A program made the position numbers and the translations under genes. Positions 14,532-24,900 of a DNA stretch of 64,000 nt are shown one piece after another. The stretch comes from Pterois miles (taxonomy: Eukaryota > Chordata > Actinopteri > Perciformes > Scorpaenidae): the NCBI GenBank assembly GCA_947000775.1, contig CAMQGK010000334.1:2296001-2360000 (forward strand), read 5' to 3'. Each line of letters starts with the position of its first letter. The stretch's first letter is position 1. The notes below the pieces were generated by a model, which was not told where the DNA came from, searched no databases, and worked only from the letters and a program-made list of their open reading frames with translations.

Positions 14532-17500
14532 CCCACACACACACACACACACCACTGCAAAAGAATAAATAATAATAATAATAATAATAATAATAGTCAT
14601 ACATAATGATTTGCTGCAATTTATTCATTAACTGCATTTTGCAATTCCAATGATTTCATTCTGCTTGTAAAAATGTGTGTGCTCATAAGAATTAAGCAGC
14701 TTTATTATAGCACTTAAAGTAAAGCAGATATTTGTGATCTGCACAATAACTTGTAGATGTTGCCCTTTAATTGAACAAAATACTCATCATTTATATCTTC
14801 TACAGTGATACTAGCTATTGGTCAGCTATAGGTGACAGCTTAAAGTACTTAACGTGGACTCTGTTGGTTGCTGTTGAAGTCAGACTGGTTATTCTAACCT
14901 GACCTGAACTGAGCAAAGAGAAATATTTAAAATATTTGTAAAACAGTGCAATCCTAGAAATGCTATTGTGAAAATCTACATCTTAGAGGATTTTCAAGAG
15001 TTGTAGTCAAAGTACCTGAAACATTTTCATCATTCTGGACCCTTCCTGGTGGATCTGGGGAGACCACAGGTTGACAGTATCTCCTGGTGTAGCGGTACTC
15101 CATTTCATAACAAAAGTTTCAAAGTTCACCAAAGCTGTAAAAAGATGTTTTCCAAAATCTCAGGTTCACTGTCTCTGCAGTCCGAAAGGTCTGCTGTGAA
15201 TCTAAACGTCTAAATCTAAAACTTTCACGAGCATTTCTCAACTCCTCTGAGGCTAGGAGTAAACTGCTCCACTGGTCTGTCCTCCAACTGTGTACCAGAC
15301 ACTATGAATTTGGTAATCAGCACCTCCCCTTGCACGCCACTAGAAACTAAACCAGCAACTGCTCCTAAAACTGACAGCTGTGGGACAACACTCTTGACCT
15401 CACCTTTTTCTCCTACGAAGCACTGTGAGGACAGGGAGAGCTGCCATACTCTTAAATAGAGACAGATGCTGAATTCCTGACAGCAAATGAGAGTGAAAAC
15501 AGAATAACAGATACCTGCTGCCTCTATGACTAAATTCATTCTCTATTAAACCAAACCAGAACTCTTGTGGTCTGTGTTTTATTAATATTTTTTAAATTTA
15601 TCTTTTCATCAGGCTATCCCACTTACAACTCCCTTTCTCGCTGTCGTCTTTCTCTTGGTATCTCCTGACTGCCTCCTAAGCTCCAAAAACTCTGAACATG
15701 AGACTAGAGTACAGCAAAGTCTGTCTCGGGGTATATAGTTACTGTGAACAGGGTCACAGGCCCCCTAACCAACGTCACGCTCGCACACATTTCAAGTTGA
15801 GGCTGCAGGAGGGTGTGACAGACAGCCAAGCAGTAGATGAGAGAGGAACAGCTGATATATCATGACTGACAGGGTCACAGACAGAAGCCTTTCCACTGTA
15901 CCCATCAGTCATGATGGATTAACTACAAGTTTACTTTGAAGTGAGAGGAAGCAATGAATTATGGGAAAGGGAAAGAGGAAATTCATGAAAAGCAAAGGGG
16001 AAGAAGTTCAAAGCAAGTTCAAAGTATGCTGGTGGGCTCAAAATACGATGATGATTCAGCAGAATTTCTCACCTCCACACAAAGACTTAGAAATGGCTGG
16101 ACTCAAGTAATTACAAGTCTTTGCTCAAAACACCCGCAATGAAAATGTCCCAAACTGAAAACTACTGGCTCCACGGCAAAGTTAATATAAGAGCTTCTAA
16201 CTTAAGTTTGAAGGTTAGCATAAACAGTTCAAATCTCTAGTATTGTGGTAAACAATTTTCTTAGTTAATGGCTGCAAGTATCAACTGTTTTCATTACCGA
16301 TTAATCTGTCCTCTAGTCGTCATTGGATGATTTTTCAGTTAACTGATTGTTTAGTTTATAAAATGTCCCAAAGTACTAAAACATGTACATCACAATTACC
16401 AAGAGCACAAGATTATCTCATGATATTCATTTTACAATGATATTAAACTGAGGAACGCAGCAAATCCTCATATTTGAAAAGTTTGGCACTTTTGCTTGCT
16501 AAATGGCATTAAAGAGTATCGAAACTGTTGTAATTTTCAGCTAATCAGCTAATTGTTAAAGCACTAGTGCAATGATGCGTGCATCAGTGATTTCTATTCA
16601 TCCCAGCTCCTCAGAGTGGCAGAGAGGCACCCTGCTAACAGACACACACTCATGTTTCAGTCTGTTCTACACGGCCACACGGCACAATGCCTTCTTCTGC
16701 TGTCAGATCTTCTTCTCTGCTCTCCTTTCAAAAGAGTAATCAGAGAACCAGATCAGGAGACAATGTAACACTCCATCCACACTTTGACTACCGCTGCACT
16801 GACCCATCTCTTTTTACACAGCAACTGTAGGCCTGCTGAACACATTTTAACTGGAAAAGTGCACCCGGCCGAATTCAGACATCCACCTGGTGTGTCTCCC
16901 TTTCCACTCCCAAACAAATAAGAGTTGAATCTCACGCAATTGTCCTGGCGGTGAAGGTAACAAAAACAGGGATTTATTTATCTCATATCATGCCTAACTT
17001 TAGTGGATCATAACATATCAGGAATGGAATAAATCTGAAGATGCTCCAGTTCAAAATGAGACCAAACTTTTCGATGGATGTCAGTTTTTGTGCCACAGCA
17101 AAGGCCAAAATGTGGCCTAAAACAAACTAGGTTTGTTTTTAGCCTAGCTGATTGCCAGAAATGCCTTTTGCTACTGAAGCAGCCACTCTCAGTCCCTATT
17201 GGCTGGTTAAGAGGAGTGATGAGTCAGCAGTCCATGATGGTATAAACAGTCAATAAAATAGGTTTTCAAAAATTGTGAATCACCGCAACCACAAGTAGTC
17301 CTTGAGCATACTAATTTAACCTTTATTTAATCAGATAAGTCAACTGAGAACCAATCCTCATTTAAATTGACGACCTGGCCAAGAGGCAGCAACAGAAGGC
17401 AATACAAGGTATTAGAACATAAAACATAAGTATGAGTGCAATAAAACATTAGACAAAATTAAAACATCACAATATACAGTATATACAACAATAGATATAC

Positions 17501-19053
17501 AGTAGACTGTATGTACTCTGTTCCAGAGAGGTAAATTCAGAAGCAGGTGCAGTGACCAGAAACTATCGCTTGCAATGAGTTATTGAAGGAGGGTAACGAA
17601 TGATGTGTGGAGTTTTAGTGTCTTTTGTAATTCATTCCAGTCACTGGAACAGCACACTGGAATGAGTGATGTCCAAACGAGGTTCAGACTTTCTGAATGA
17701 CCGCATTAAATGAATTTGCTAGAACATTAATTGCATTTACTGTCAGAGATATTGAGTAAAGAGCGAAGATATGGAGGGGATTTGCCAATGATAGTTTTAT
17801 AAATTAATTGATATCAGTGGATCTGACGCCTGGTATGGAGTGATGTCCAGTTGACTAGAGAATACAGGTTACAGTGATGAGTGTTAAAAGGGGTACTGGT
17901 GACAAAGTGAACGGTAGTATGGTAGATGATATCCAGTTTATTGAGGAGAATTTTTGGAGGCCAATCTGTAGATTAAGTATCCATAATCCAGGATTGGAAG
18001 AATTGTCATAGGTTCATAAATGTGCACATAATATATTAGACTGATGGGTCCAGTAGTGTGCGAGATAAGCCATGCAATCGCTCCCACACAATCGAACACA
18101 ACCTAACACATGAGCTCCTTAATCCTGGTAAAGACAATGAACTAATCAACTCGACCTGACTGGCTGAAGCTTTGCATCACGACATTTTAAAGGTCTCACC
18201 CTGTGTCTGTATGAGATGACATATCTTTGCAGTGATCTGTCTTGTCATGTCGACATCCCTCGCCATGGCCTCTCTATTCATCCTCTCCAGTTGGCCCAGG
18301 AGCATCAGTACCCTGGAGTTACTGGGAACACTGGAAACACACATGCATTTTTATCTTTAGGAAGAATATATGTCACAGGATATACATTCATTCCTGTATA
18401 TAGACATTTGGAAAAACAACGAATAACGATAAGAAATTGCATATTCAAAGGACAGAGATCAGTATGAGCATCAAACACAGCGTAATGTGATGCTGCCATT
18501 ACAAACATTGAAAATGGATGCTTAATACATGAGCATGTGCTAAAAGAAAAATCTGTCACGATCCATGACTAGGATTATAAGGATTAGAATGATGGATCAG
18601 TTGCAGTTTATCTAGCACTGAGTGACACTGGAGAACAAACATAAAGCAGCCCCTCATATGTGCAAGTGTCCTTATATGTCCACAGAGTCAATATGTCTTA
18701 GCTAAAATAACAACCAACAAATCAGCTTTTTATGTAATAAAGTACAATGCAAATGCAAAATCAAATTACAAATTGGCAAGACTTTATGATCTCTAGTCTA
18801 TTTCATTCATTTCAATAAAGTTGACAGCTGAGGCGGTCTCCTCCTAGCGTTTCACTATTTCTGGGATAGTGACCCATCCCCCGTACATAATCTTAGCTCA
18901 GTGGCGCTCAGCTGGAAACACAAGGTTAAAGGTCAGTTGTTGGTACAGCAACGACAAACATGAGAGAGAGAAATCAGAACTCTGTGATTGTACCGAGCGG
19001 AGCAGAGTTTCTTATATGTCCTTATAAAGACAGAGAAGAGAGAGAGAGATAGA

Positions 19054-19130
<77 letters not shown>

Positions 19131-21670
19131 GTGTGTGTGGGTGTGTATGTGTGTGGGTGTGTGTGTGAGACAGAAAAAGAAATTGACTGATTAAAAAAAG
19201 TGATGTAAGAAGACTAGAGAAGGAAAAGTAAAACCTAAATAAACACATTGCATAAATCATATAAATTAACACAGATCAATATTCAAACCTGATATGGACA
19301 AATACACTGAAATATTCATACCAAGGTTGTTTCCGCTGCATTAATAACGAGTGTTGTTATTTTCTGTCATCATGACAAATACATAAGGACGGTTCAAGCA
19401 AGGCCAACAGCTATGATCAGAATAACAATCAAAAGCAGGTTTATTTTGCATACATAGAATTTCACTCAGGTTTTAAAAGAATATAAAAATACAAATAAAT
19501 GTGTATATGCAGGTCAAGTCCAGTGTTCGGAAGTTGTAACAATACAAGTAGTGCAAAGAAATAAATACAGGATGGATATACATGGACTGGGTGACTGTGT
19601 ACAGAATGTACATGAGGAGATGTCTATATACTGTATATACAGTGAGAAGGATTCATATTTACAGTGACAGGTATGTACATATTATTATGTACAGATGATA
19701 CGTACATACAGGATTGGAAATTAACGTTTTGTCAACCTGCCACTGTGGCTGGTAGATTCCAAAATCTAGCAGCCACTTAAATATTTTACCAATTTCCATA
19801 TTACAAATAAAATACATTAAAGACTGTAAATTATAATCTAAAAATGTGCAAATATGTGCATTAAAGTAGTTATTGACAGTGTGTGACTATCTCTGAAAGA
19901 TAGAATATGTGAACAAATAGTTATGACAGGGCAACTTTCACACAGGAACACAAACATACTACGTATCACAGCCTCCATGTGTGTTTGTGCATGCAAATTA
20001 ATTTGTTTGTCTTCAAAGCTACTCACCCTTTCTCTGTGGCCATTTTGGGTTTGTTCATTTTTACCACTTCAACATTTCATGTCGTCTGCAAGAAAAAGAA
20101 AATCATGACCTCACTGACAAAAAAAGGAGAAACGTAAACATACTGCACAATTTTAGAAATGAGCATAATAAACCTTTGCCCCTTTGTGCCAAAAGAGATA
20201 CCACTGAACTCTCTCTGTTGTAATCTCAGGCTGTCGTCAGCCCTGAAACTATGTCAAAACCAGATGACCAGCAACCTAAGCTACCAATAGCTGTGAATGT
20301 GTTGATCTGTTCGTTCGTGTTAGCCTCGTAACAAGCTTGTCCAGGATGTGCTGGGACAACATACAGCTGCAGAGAGATGACTCATATTGGAACAGACTTA
20401 CTATCAGATACACAGAACCTCCTGACTGATTTTACACAAAACAAAGGGGCTGCCTTACATGCTGCAGATCTCAAATGTCTGGAGACAAAGACCCATACTA
20501 GACAAGGTAATTTGAACACAAGGTTTGAAAAAGCAATACTAGCGTTCAGTTGCATTACCTCAAAACATACATTTCAAAACTGAAAAAAAAAACTACACCA
20601 TTCAGCAGAAAGGTCTAGCAAGTGATTACATCAACAGTTCAGTGAATTGCATTTTCACAGGTCTCCTAAGAACCCTAGATTAGATCAGGTCAGATAGTGA
20701 CTACAGGAGCATTTATGGGCTGAGATGAGTCATAAATAATGCTGCTGTAAATTTTTTATAGCAGTCAGTCAACAACATAAGTGTTAGGTAAAGTTTGTTT
20801 TTTACATGGCACTTAACCTTATAAAAGGTGCTTAAAATTACATATTACATTTTGTACCCAACAAAAAGACAAAAGACAAAAAAACGCCACACACAATAAT
20901 AATATGTTGAAAAGTGTTTTTCAATTAAAAATAAGCTTTTAACTAAGCAGGCTATCCTCAAAGCTTTAGTCAGGCTTTTCCAAAGCTCGCACAGTCAGAC
21001 TGTAAACGCTCACCAGCCTACTAGACAGTCAGCTGACCTCACCTGAGGGTCTTAGGTCATGCCTTGGCATGTATGGACTGAGGAGCAGCAGCTAGATCAG
21101 ACCATTGTGTTAGAGATGATCTATTTCAGGCTTTCTCCAAAGCAACTGTAGAGCTGACATGTTGTGGAGGACAGCTTACACAGCACAGATGGTGGCCTGG
21201 CCACAATAACCCCATAGGGCTGCCTCCTTCAACAAACCAGAATCCAAAATCCATTAGGAAAACATGAGAGGCTACCGTGATAACATCAGCCCACACGGAC
21301 ATGCATTGTTCACTGTCATTATGCTGCTGTTAGCCTGTAAAAAGCGAGTCAAGGCTGTTTTACGAGATGCTAAGATAACCTAGCTGTGGCTGGTGTCCGC
21401 TGCACCTGCTGGACTAGTCACTCATTAACGGCCGCCTGTCTGCGCGAGCAGGCTAGCTAAAGCAGGAGTATGCTAACAATACACACAAGCAATATTAGCG
21501 AAAGCTTTAGACCTGCATATTACCACGAGAACGAAGGTTTTACGAACCTGTTTGGAAAGGAACTGCTGTCCCATTCAGGGTGGACCGATTCTAAGATAAG
21601 TCTTTTTGGGACCGCCGCTGTGAGTCTGAGCGTTGACTGAAACGCCCTGATGATGTTGTGATGAGACCCG
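211..21670 (-). CDS. agtpbp1: agtpbp1: cytosolic carboxypeptidase 1 (tubulin deglutamylase), 3' end outside window
   Basis: CCP1/Nna1 is a cytosolic M14-family zinc carboxypeptidase that shortens polyglutamate chains on tubulin and other proteins; its loss causes Purkinje cell degeneration in mice. Twenty-one coding exons follow the mammalian protein in order: an N-terminal ARM-like region (about residues 20-360), an acidic linker, a Ser-rich spacer, the CCP N-domain and the start of the M14 domain with the HPGE zinc-binding motif (about His941 and Glu944). Every junction is GT-AG and in phase, giving about 1,032 residues. The start is the ATG at 20058, whose context MNKPK..EK matches human MSKLK..EK. 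Roughly 200 C-terminal residues, with the third zinc-ligand His, lie beyond position 1. The gene shares a divergent promoter with naa35. The upper boundary (noncoding exon 1 start) is approximate. Confidence 0.95.
1189..1498 (+). mobile_element. hAT-type MITE with perfect 8-bp target duplication
   Basis: Terminal inverted repeats begin TAGGGCTGCAACTGATTA and end TAATCATTGCAGCTCTA. Perfect 8-bp direct repeats ATGTTTAG flank it at 1181-1188 and 1499-1506, the hAT signature. The internal segment TGGTCTATAAAATGTCAGAA is shared with the copies near 7250, 16268, 28109 and 46806. Confidence 0.85.
3323..3678 (-). mobile_element. tRNA-derived SINE-like element, full length, with 14-bp target duplication
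   Basis: In minus orientation the element starts GGGGCTGCACGGTGGTGCAG, has tRNA-like A and B boxes (GCAGTGGTTAGC and GGTTCGAATCC) and ends in an ATGG/GGAT repeat tail. It is flanked by perfect 14-bp direct repeats TACTACAAATATGT at 3309-3322 and 3679-3692. It lies in an agtpbp1 intron. Confidence 0.85.
4087..5122 (-). CDS. agtpbp1: agtpbp1 exons for the CCP N-domain
   Basis: Four small exons: 5039-5122, 4786-4875, 4393-4541 and 4087-4174, about residues 693-829. They encode SKIFQDIERLIHPND, the LKFNSQFESGNLRKA stretch, EYDLVLNSDINSNHYHQWF and MYSVQEA..GTDICYY. This beta-sandwich domain precedes the catalytic domain in all cytosolic carboxypeptidases. Each junction splits a codon that is restored correctly on joining, for example AA|A for Lys and G|GC for Gly. 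Confidence 0.94.
5690..7926 (-). CDS. agtpbp1: agtpbp1 linker exons: acidic region, Ser-rich spacer, YPDYFGH box
   Basis: Exons 7826-7926 (acidic DDVVDESDDNEE, about residues 365-398), 6771-6887 (NDDIETDLNKLHP..YEELRVYE) and one large 767-bp exon, 5690-6456. The large exon starts with a serine run that is almost uninterrupted, continues through Pro/Ser-rich sequence with little similarity to the mammalian protein, then returns to strong conservation at LHDPDLYVEMVK..SVPQYAEVAYPDYFGH and YGVQR just before its donor. The poorly conserved spacer is expected of a disordered linker between the ARM-like and catalytic halves. Confidence 0.92.
7250..7547 (+). mobile_element. hAT-type MITE, same family as 1189-1498
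   Basis: It shares the GATTATT..CATTGTTGATTA head, TTGGTCTATAAAATGTCAGA core, GAGGAGTAAAGAAA and the TGCAGCTCTA end. The left terminus is eroded. It lies in an agtpbp1 intron. Confidence 0.7.
8000..9527 (-). other. agtpbp1 intron, no recognised element
   Basis: The intron between exons 9528-9705 and 7826-7926 is mostly AT-rich. A small GC-richer block at 8,670-8,900 contains GTGCATGCATATTCATGCAT and a run of C-rich sequence. No conserved exon or named repeat is seen. Confidence 0.5.
9528..13452 (-). CDS. agtpbp1: agtpbp1 exons for the ARM-like N-terminal region
   Basis: Eight exons: 13385-13452, 12488-12551, 11615-11761, 10630-10761, 10445-10538, 10290-10327, 9829-10037 and 9528-9705. They cover about residues 55-364. 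Landmarks shared with human CCP1 are KGSTGMEV, DVQTTLNILYIL, VKARLSGALNTT, LGKNGVVELMFKI, NARRAVDGGYV, TNIKLGRKAFVDADGM and [21 protein letters not shown]. Exon 10290-10327 is only 38 bp (VTLDALGALLKS) but is needed to keep phase between its neighbours. The helical repeat region probably serves protein-protein contacts; that role is inferred from the family. Confidence 0.94.
12830..13190. mobile_element. hAT-like MITE of the GGGCAATAT family
   Basis: The left end AGGGTTGGGCAATAT and right end ATATTGCCCAGCT are inverted repeats around AT-rich ATATCAATATTG sequence typical of a widespread fish element. No clean target duplication was found. It lies in an agtpbp1 intron. Confidence 0.55.
13792..14104 (+). 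mobile_element. second tRNA-derived SINE family, with LINE-like 3' tail
   Basis: The head GCGGCAGTAGCTCAGTCTGTA and box GGTTCAAGTCC are tRNA-like. The 3' end TTCCCCACTGTGGGACTAAT then AAAGG is a common fish LINE/SINE tail. It lies in a large agtpbp1 intron, in the opposite orientation to the gene. Similar tail fragments occur at 48163-48205 and 46037-46075. Confidence 0.7.
14472..14595. repeat. compound microsatellite (CA)n-(C)n-(CA)n-(AAT)n
   Basis: About 57 bp of CA, a short C run, a second CA run, then about ten AAT units (14565-14595). It lies in an agtpbp1 intron. Long spurious frames across it are repeat artefacts. Confidence 0.95.
15016..15740 (-). other. agtpbp1: candidate internal promoter and alternative first exons of agtpbp1
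   Basis: On the minus strand a TATATA box (15732-15737) is followed by a possible noncoding exon ending at donor GTT|GTAAGT (15627/15626). Next come a strong acceptor (TTTTTACAG, exon start 15134) and an exon ending at donor CAG|GTACTT (15016/15015). An ATG with G at -3 and +4 opens a frame MEYRYTRRYCQPVVSPDPPG and onward that leaves in phase 1. That is exactly the phase needed to splice to the agtpbp1 exon at 13452, giving ..NVS-EKSGKEV. The result would be a CCP1 lacking the first 54 residues. An ATG 5 bases upstream, in another frame, gives MKWSTATPGD and would end prematurely on that splice. Transcript evidence is needed. Confidence 0.4.
16268..16566 (+). mobile_element. diverged hAT-type MITE, same family
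   Basis: Recognisable by GGCTGCAAGTATCAACT, GATTAATCTGTC, a TTATAAAATGTC core and a weak right end. This is an older copy in the long agtpbp1 intron. Confidence 0.5.
17295..18005 (-). repeat. old dispersed repeat, probable LINE-derived
   Basis: The left edge (TTTAACCTTTATTTAATCAG then AACTGAGAACCAATCCTC and GACGACCTGGCCAAGAGGC) is a common fish repeat end read here in reverse. The interior has no intact frame. The family is not named with confidence. It lies in the long agtpbp1 intron. Confidence 0.45.
18200..20085 (-). CDS. agtpbp1: agtpbp1 first two coding exons (canonical N-terminus)
   Basis: Exon 20027-20085 has an acceptor at 20086, a short 5' UTR and the ATG at 20058-20056; it encodes MNKPKMATEK plus two bases of a Gly codon. 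Exon 18200-18330 follows and encodes NSRVLMLLGQLERMNRE..TRQITAKICHLIQTQ, matching human NSRIVGLLAQLEKIN. Two acceptors, before 18330 or before 18321, are both in frame. The longer form keeps the same residue count as human and is preferred. Confidence 0.88.
19058..19168. repeat. (GT)n microsatellite
   Basis: An almost pure GT run of about 60 bp at 19068-19127 with degenerate flanks, in agtpbp1 intron 2. Confidence 0.95.
20086..21547 (-). other. agtpbp1 intron 1, no recognised element
   Basis: This is the intron between noncoding exon 1 and the ATG exon. I see AT-rich unique-looking sequence, an A-rich patch near 20,870-20,885 and scattered AGCTAGC-type sequence near the promoter, but no coding exon, SINE or MITE that I can name. 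Confidence 0.5.
21548..21670 (-). other. agtpbp1: agtpbp1 5' noncoding exon 1 (upstream edge approximate)
   Basis: A good donor (CAG|GTTCGT, minus strand) lies at 21548/21547, directly downstream of the divergent promoter and before the acceptor of the ATG exon at 20085. No ATG-led frame reaches the splice site, so this is read as 5' UTR. The transcription start is not determined by sequence; 21,650-21,690 is a guess. Confidence 0.55.
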
Positions 21671-21679
21671 CCAGCCCCC

Positions 21680-21935
21680 AACTGTCAGTCGGTGAACATC
21701 GCGAGAGTATGTTTTTCTGCGAGATTTTAGGCGTAGTTAGGAAGAGGATGGAAAACTCCCAAGTGCATCATAACCTTCATTAAATTATAACATTTAAATA
21801 GGTTTATACCGACAGTGGTTTTAAGCATGGTTTCAAACTTTAAACTCGTCAATGGGGGCTAGGACGCCTTCATGACATATGAGAACTACATTTCCCAGAT
21901 CGACAGTGGCTTATGACGTGATATTTATGCGCCAA
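21680..21935. promoter_or_regulatory. divergent promoter of agtpbp1 and naa35
   Basis: About 250 bp separate the presumed 5' exons of agtpbp1 (minus) and naa35 (plus), which are head to head. The region holds ACTACATTTCCCAGA at 21885-21899, a close match to the ZNF143/Staf core found in many housekeeping and divergent vertebrate promoters, and a TCGCGAGA element at 21699-21706 resembling the TCTCGCGAGA promoter motif. No TATA box is evident. Transcription starts are inferred from donor positions only. Confidence 0.6.
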
Positions 21936-24900
21936 TCTTTACAGTCGTTGAAGAGACCTTTATTAGCTACATGGTTAATACAAAATACTAAGGTACGTGC
22001 TAATATACAATGAGCATATCACTTTCTGACAACAGTGTTCTTGTTTTACTTACACGATTTAATTGAATAACGTGTTAAACTGACGATATTGAAGCTTTGT
22101 TCATAGGAAACATCCACAGTGGGGAATATTAGCTTGTTAGCACAAGCTACTTTGACGTTGGTGATAGTTAGCTAAACATGTCTTATGCATCTCACGTCGT
22201 TTGATACCTTGCATGAGAAACCTGAAATGCATGTTTGCAACTTGCGTCGTTTTTGTAAATAGTAAACATTCAGATTGATTCTTTACGCTGGTGTTTAAGT
22301 TGGCAGACTGTTACTCTCGTTTGTATTCGTTTGACATGTTAGCTAGCTAATAAGTTGTTGTTTTTTTGGCTCCCAATGTCTGACTGAAGGAAATGAATCA
22401 ACAGCTTAATTGACATGTCATTATTTTTGAGCCGATATAATTGATTTCACTGTGTTCACGTGACACACATGTCACTGGCTGTAGCTGTTGCCCCTTAACT
22501 CAATTAGTAAATCTCAATTGAAGTGTATTTCCGAATATCTGATCTGTTCCAAACTCGTGTTGTGTAAATATACCTCCATAAATCAGTCTAAATTTAGCTG
22601 TAGCAGTACTAGTTTAAAAGTCTGAGACTTTCCTGTGCACCAAGGCGTACAAATTACTCCTTTTTAGGCTCTCATTTAAGCTTCTCCAGTCAATTCACAG
22701 AGCATGATGTTAATCCTTTCGTGTTGCCCAAGATTATAATAATTTACTGTCTGCCCAGTTTTCCAGAGGTAGAGGTCAAGTATGAACAATAATGTGGAAA
22801 AGTTTCTAAGAACAAATAGCAACCTGTTAGACAAAAATAGCTTTTGATTTTGAATGCCCGGTTATCACACTGGTCCACCCTGGATTATGACAACATCCAC
22901 AACCGCTCAGTGTACAGTACATACAGAGATATAGTTTAAACTTGTGACCTGACTGTATTGATTTCACTGCACGTTTCAAGCTTGTTTAAAGCTTCATCAG
23001 CCAGCAAAGTGTTTGCAAGCTAACCTTTTGAGTGTTCAATGTAGAAGGTGAATGAATGTAGTAAATGATTGTGTGAATGTAAATGTGGATGTTTCTTTAC
23101 ATTGGCTCTGCACCTGACCCACGACTCGAGCCTGCAAGGCTTATAATGCTGGGGTTTCTTACTATGCACAGTTAAAGTTAAAAACAAGTTTAATTATGGC
23201 TTACTGTCACACCCAAACTAATGAGAGCCATCATTAACGCTATTAGTTATACCTATGTTGCAGCATAATGTGAAGGCATAATGTCTGATACAAGGTCTAC
23301 TTGAAGTGTGTGAACAGGGAATGACCCCTAATGAATGTCATGTTGACATGAACTGTTTTTGCAGTCAGACACAAAATACTTTGACATTTTCCCGAAATTA
23401 AAAAAATGCTTGTAATAGCGGACATTTTGTAATATTTTGAACATTTTGTCTTGTTCTCTTTGTTTCTCTTCAGTAGTCACCATGGTGATGAAGTCAGCAG
23501 TTGAGGATGATGATGCTGGCTGGGGGCTGGGCATCCCAGAAAAGATGAAGAACAATGCCAACTGGGTTGATATTACGCATGAGTTCAAGGGCGCATGCAA
23601 AGGTACAGGCTCTGCTAGTGCTTGTGTGAGTGGGTCGTACGTGGGCAGTTATGAAAGGTACTGACATGTTCCTCCTTTTCTCTTTCTCTTGTCCTCATCC
23701 TTTATTCATGCAGAGTTGAACCTTGGAGAGCTGCTTCATGACAAACTGTGAGTAGGACAAAGTGCTTTTTGCACACTCACAATCTAAAGATGCAGTTTGC
23801 TCAAATTGCAATAAATTATTAGGTGACATGAGTCGGCCAGCTTACCCTCCCTAAAATGGAGCAGATTTCAATAGAGAATTTACATGTCCCATGTGTAAAC
23901 TGTGTTTCAGAGACTGAGCATTGCATTGACAAGACAGAATGAAACATGGACTTCTTGTAATTTTTTGGCATACATATGTTTGAATGTAATCATACTGGTA
24001 TCTTCATCAGCTACTGGATCAGTAGGATTTGTTGAACCTTTGTTATTACACATACAAAACAGACATTAAACATTGTGCTATGGTGGCAGGTTTGGCCTAT
24101 TTGAGGCCATGTCAGCCATAGAGATGATGGATCCTAAGATGGATGCAGGAATGATTGGAAACCAGGTCAACAGGAAGGTGCTCAACTTTGAACAAGCTAT
24201 CAAGGTATAGTACCATACAATGAAAACAGTGGATTGTCAGGAATCAAGACAGAAAGACAAATTTTTAAAATTAAAATCTACAACTCTGATCGCATTGTTT
24301 AGTTAAATTAGTTTTTAATATAATCAGTATAATTAACCACCTAGTTCTAAGTAATTTGTATTACTCTCTTGTGTTTGTTGTAGGAAGGTGCCATTAAGGT
24401 GAAAGACCTTAGTCTTCCTGAGCTCATCGGGATCATAGACACATGTTTCTGCTGTTTGGTGAGTTATCACTTTCTTATACTGTAAACATTGTGAATTTTG
24501 TGTGTAATATGAATGTAGAGGTTTGCATTTTACTGACCCATGAAGGGCAGACTTTCTCGACTGAGTATCTCCCTTCCACAGGGAAAAGAAAGGAGTGGGC
24601 CCAGAGTTACTGGGTTATTCAAAATCACAGGTCAAGTAATCCCCACTGGTCAAAGATTTTCTGAAGCGCTGTTGAATTTGGAGAGATGTCACGCTGACAG
24701 TAAACATCAAGGAATTTGATAATTTATCATGGGAAGTCACAGACAAAGATGTCTGTCAACCTTCAAGAAAATACAAAACAGTGGAGGCAATTTGTAGTGC
24801 AGGGGTCCTCAATCTTATCACTCAAAGGTTTGCATCTGATTTTTGTTCAAGGTTAGCGGACCAGAACAGTTGGTGATAACAAAATAATAACATAACGTAT

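Noticed and set aside
14271..14637. Long frames on both strands across 14.27-14.64 kb
   Set aside because: They consist mostly of translated CA and AAT microsatellite and have no splice or domain support.
15225..15539. 104-codon minus-strand frame in the intron of the proposed alternative agtpbp1 transcript
   Set aside because: It lacks a compatible donor, contains no known motif and falls between the two candidate alternative exons.
18321..18330. Alternative 9-nt shorter acceptor for agtpbp1 coding exon 2
   Set aside because: In frame and possible, but the longer form preserves the residue count of human CCP1, so it was preferred.
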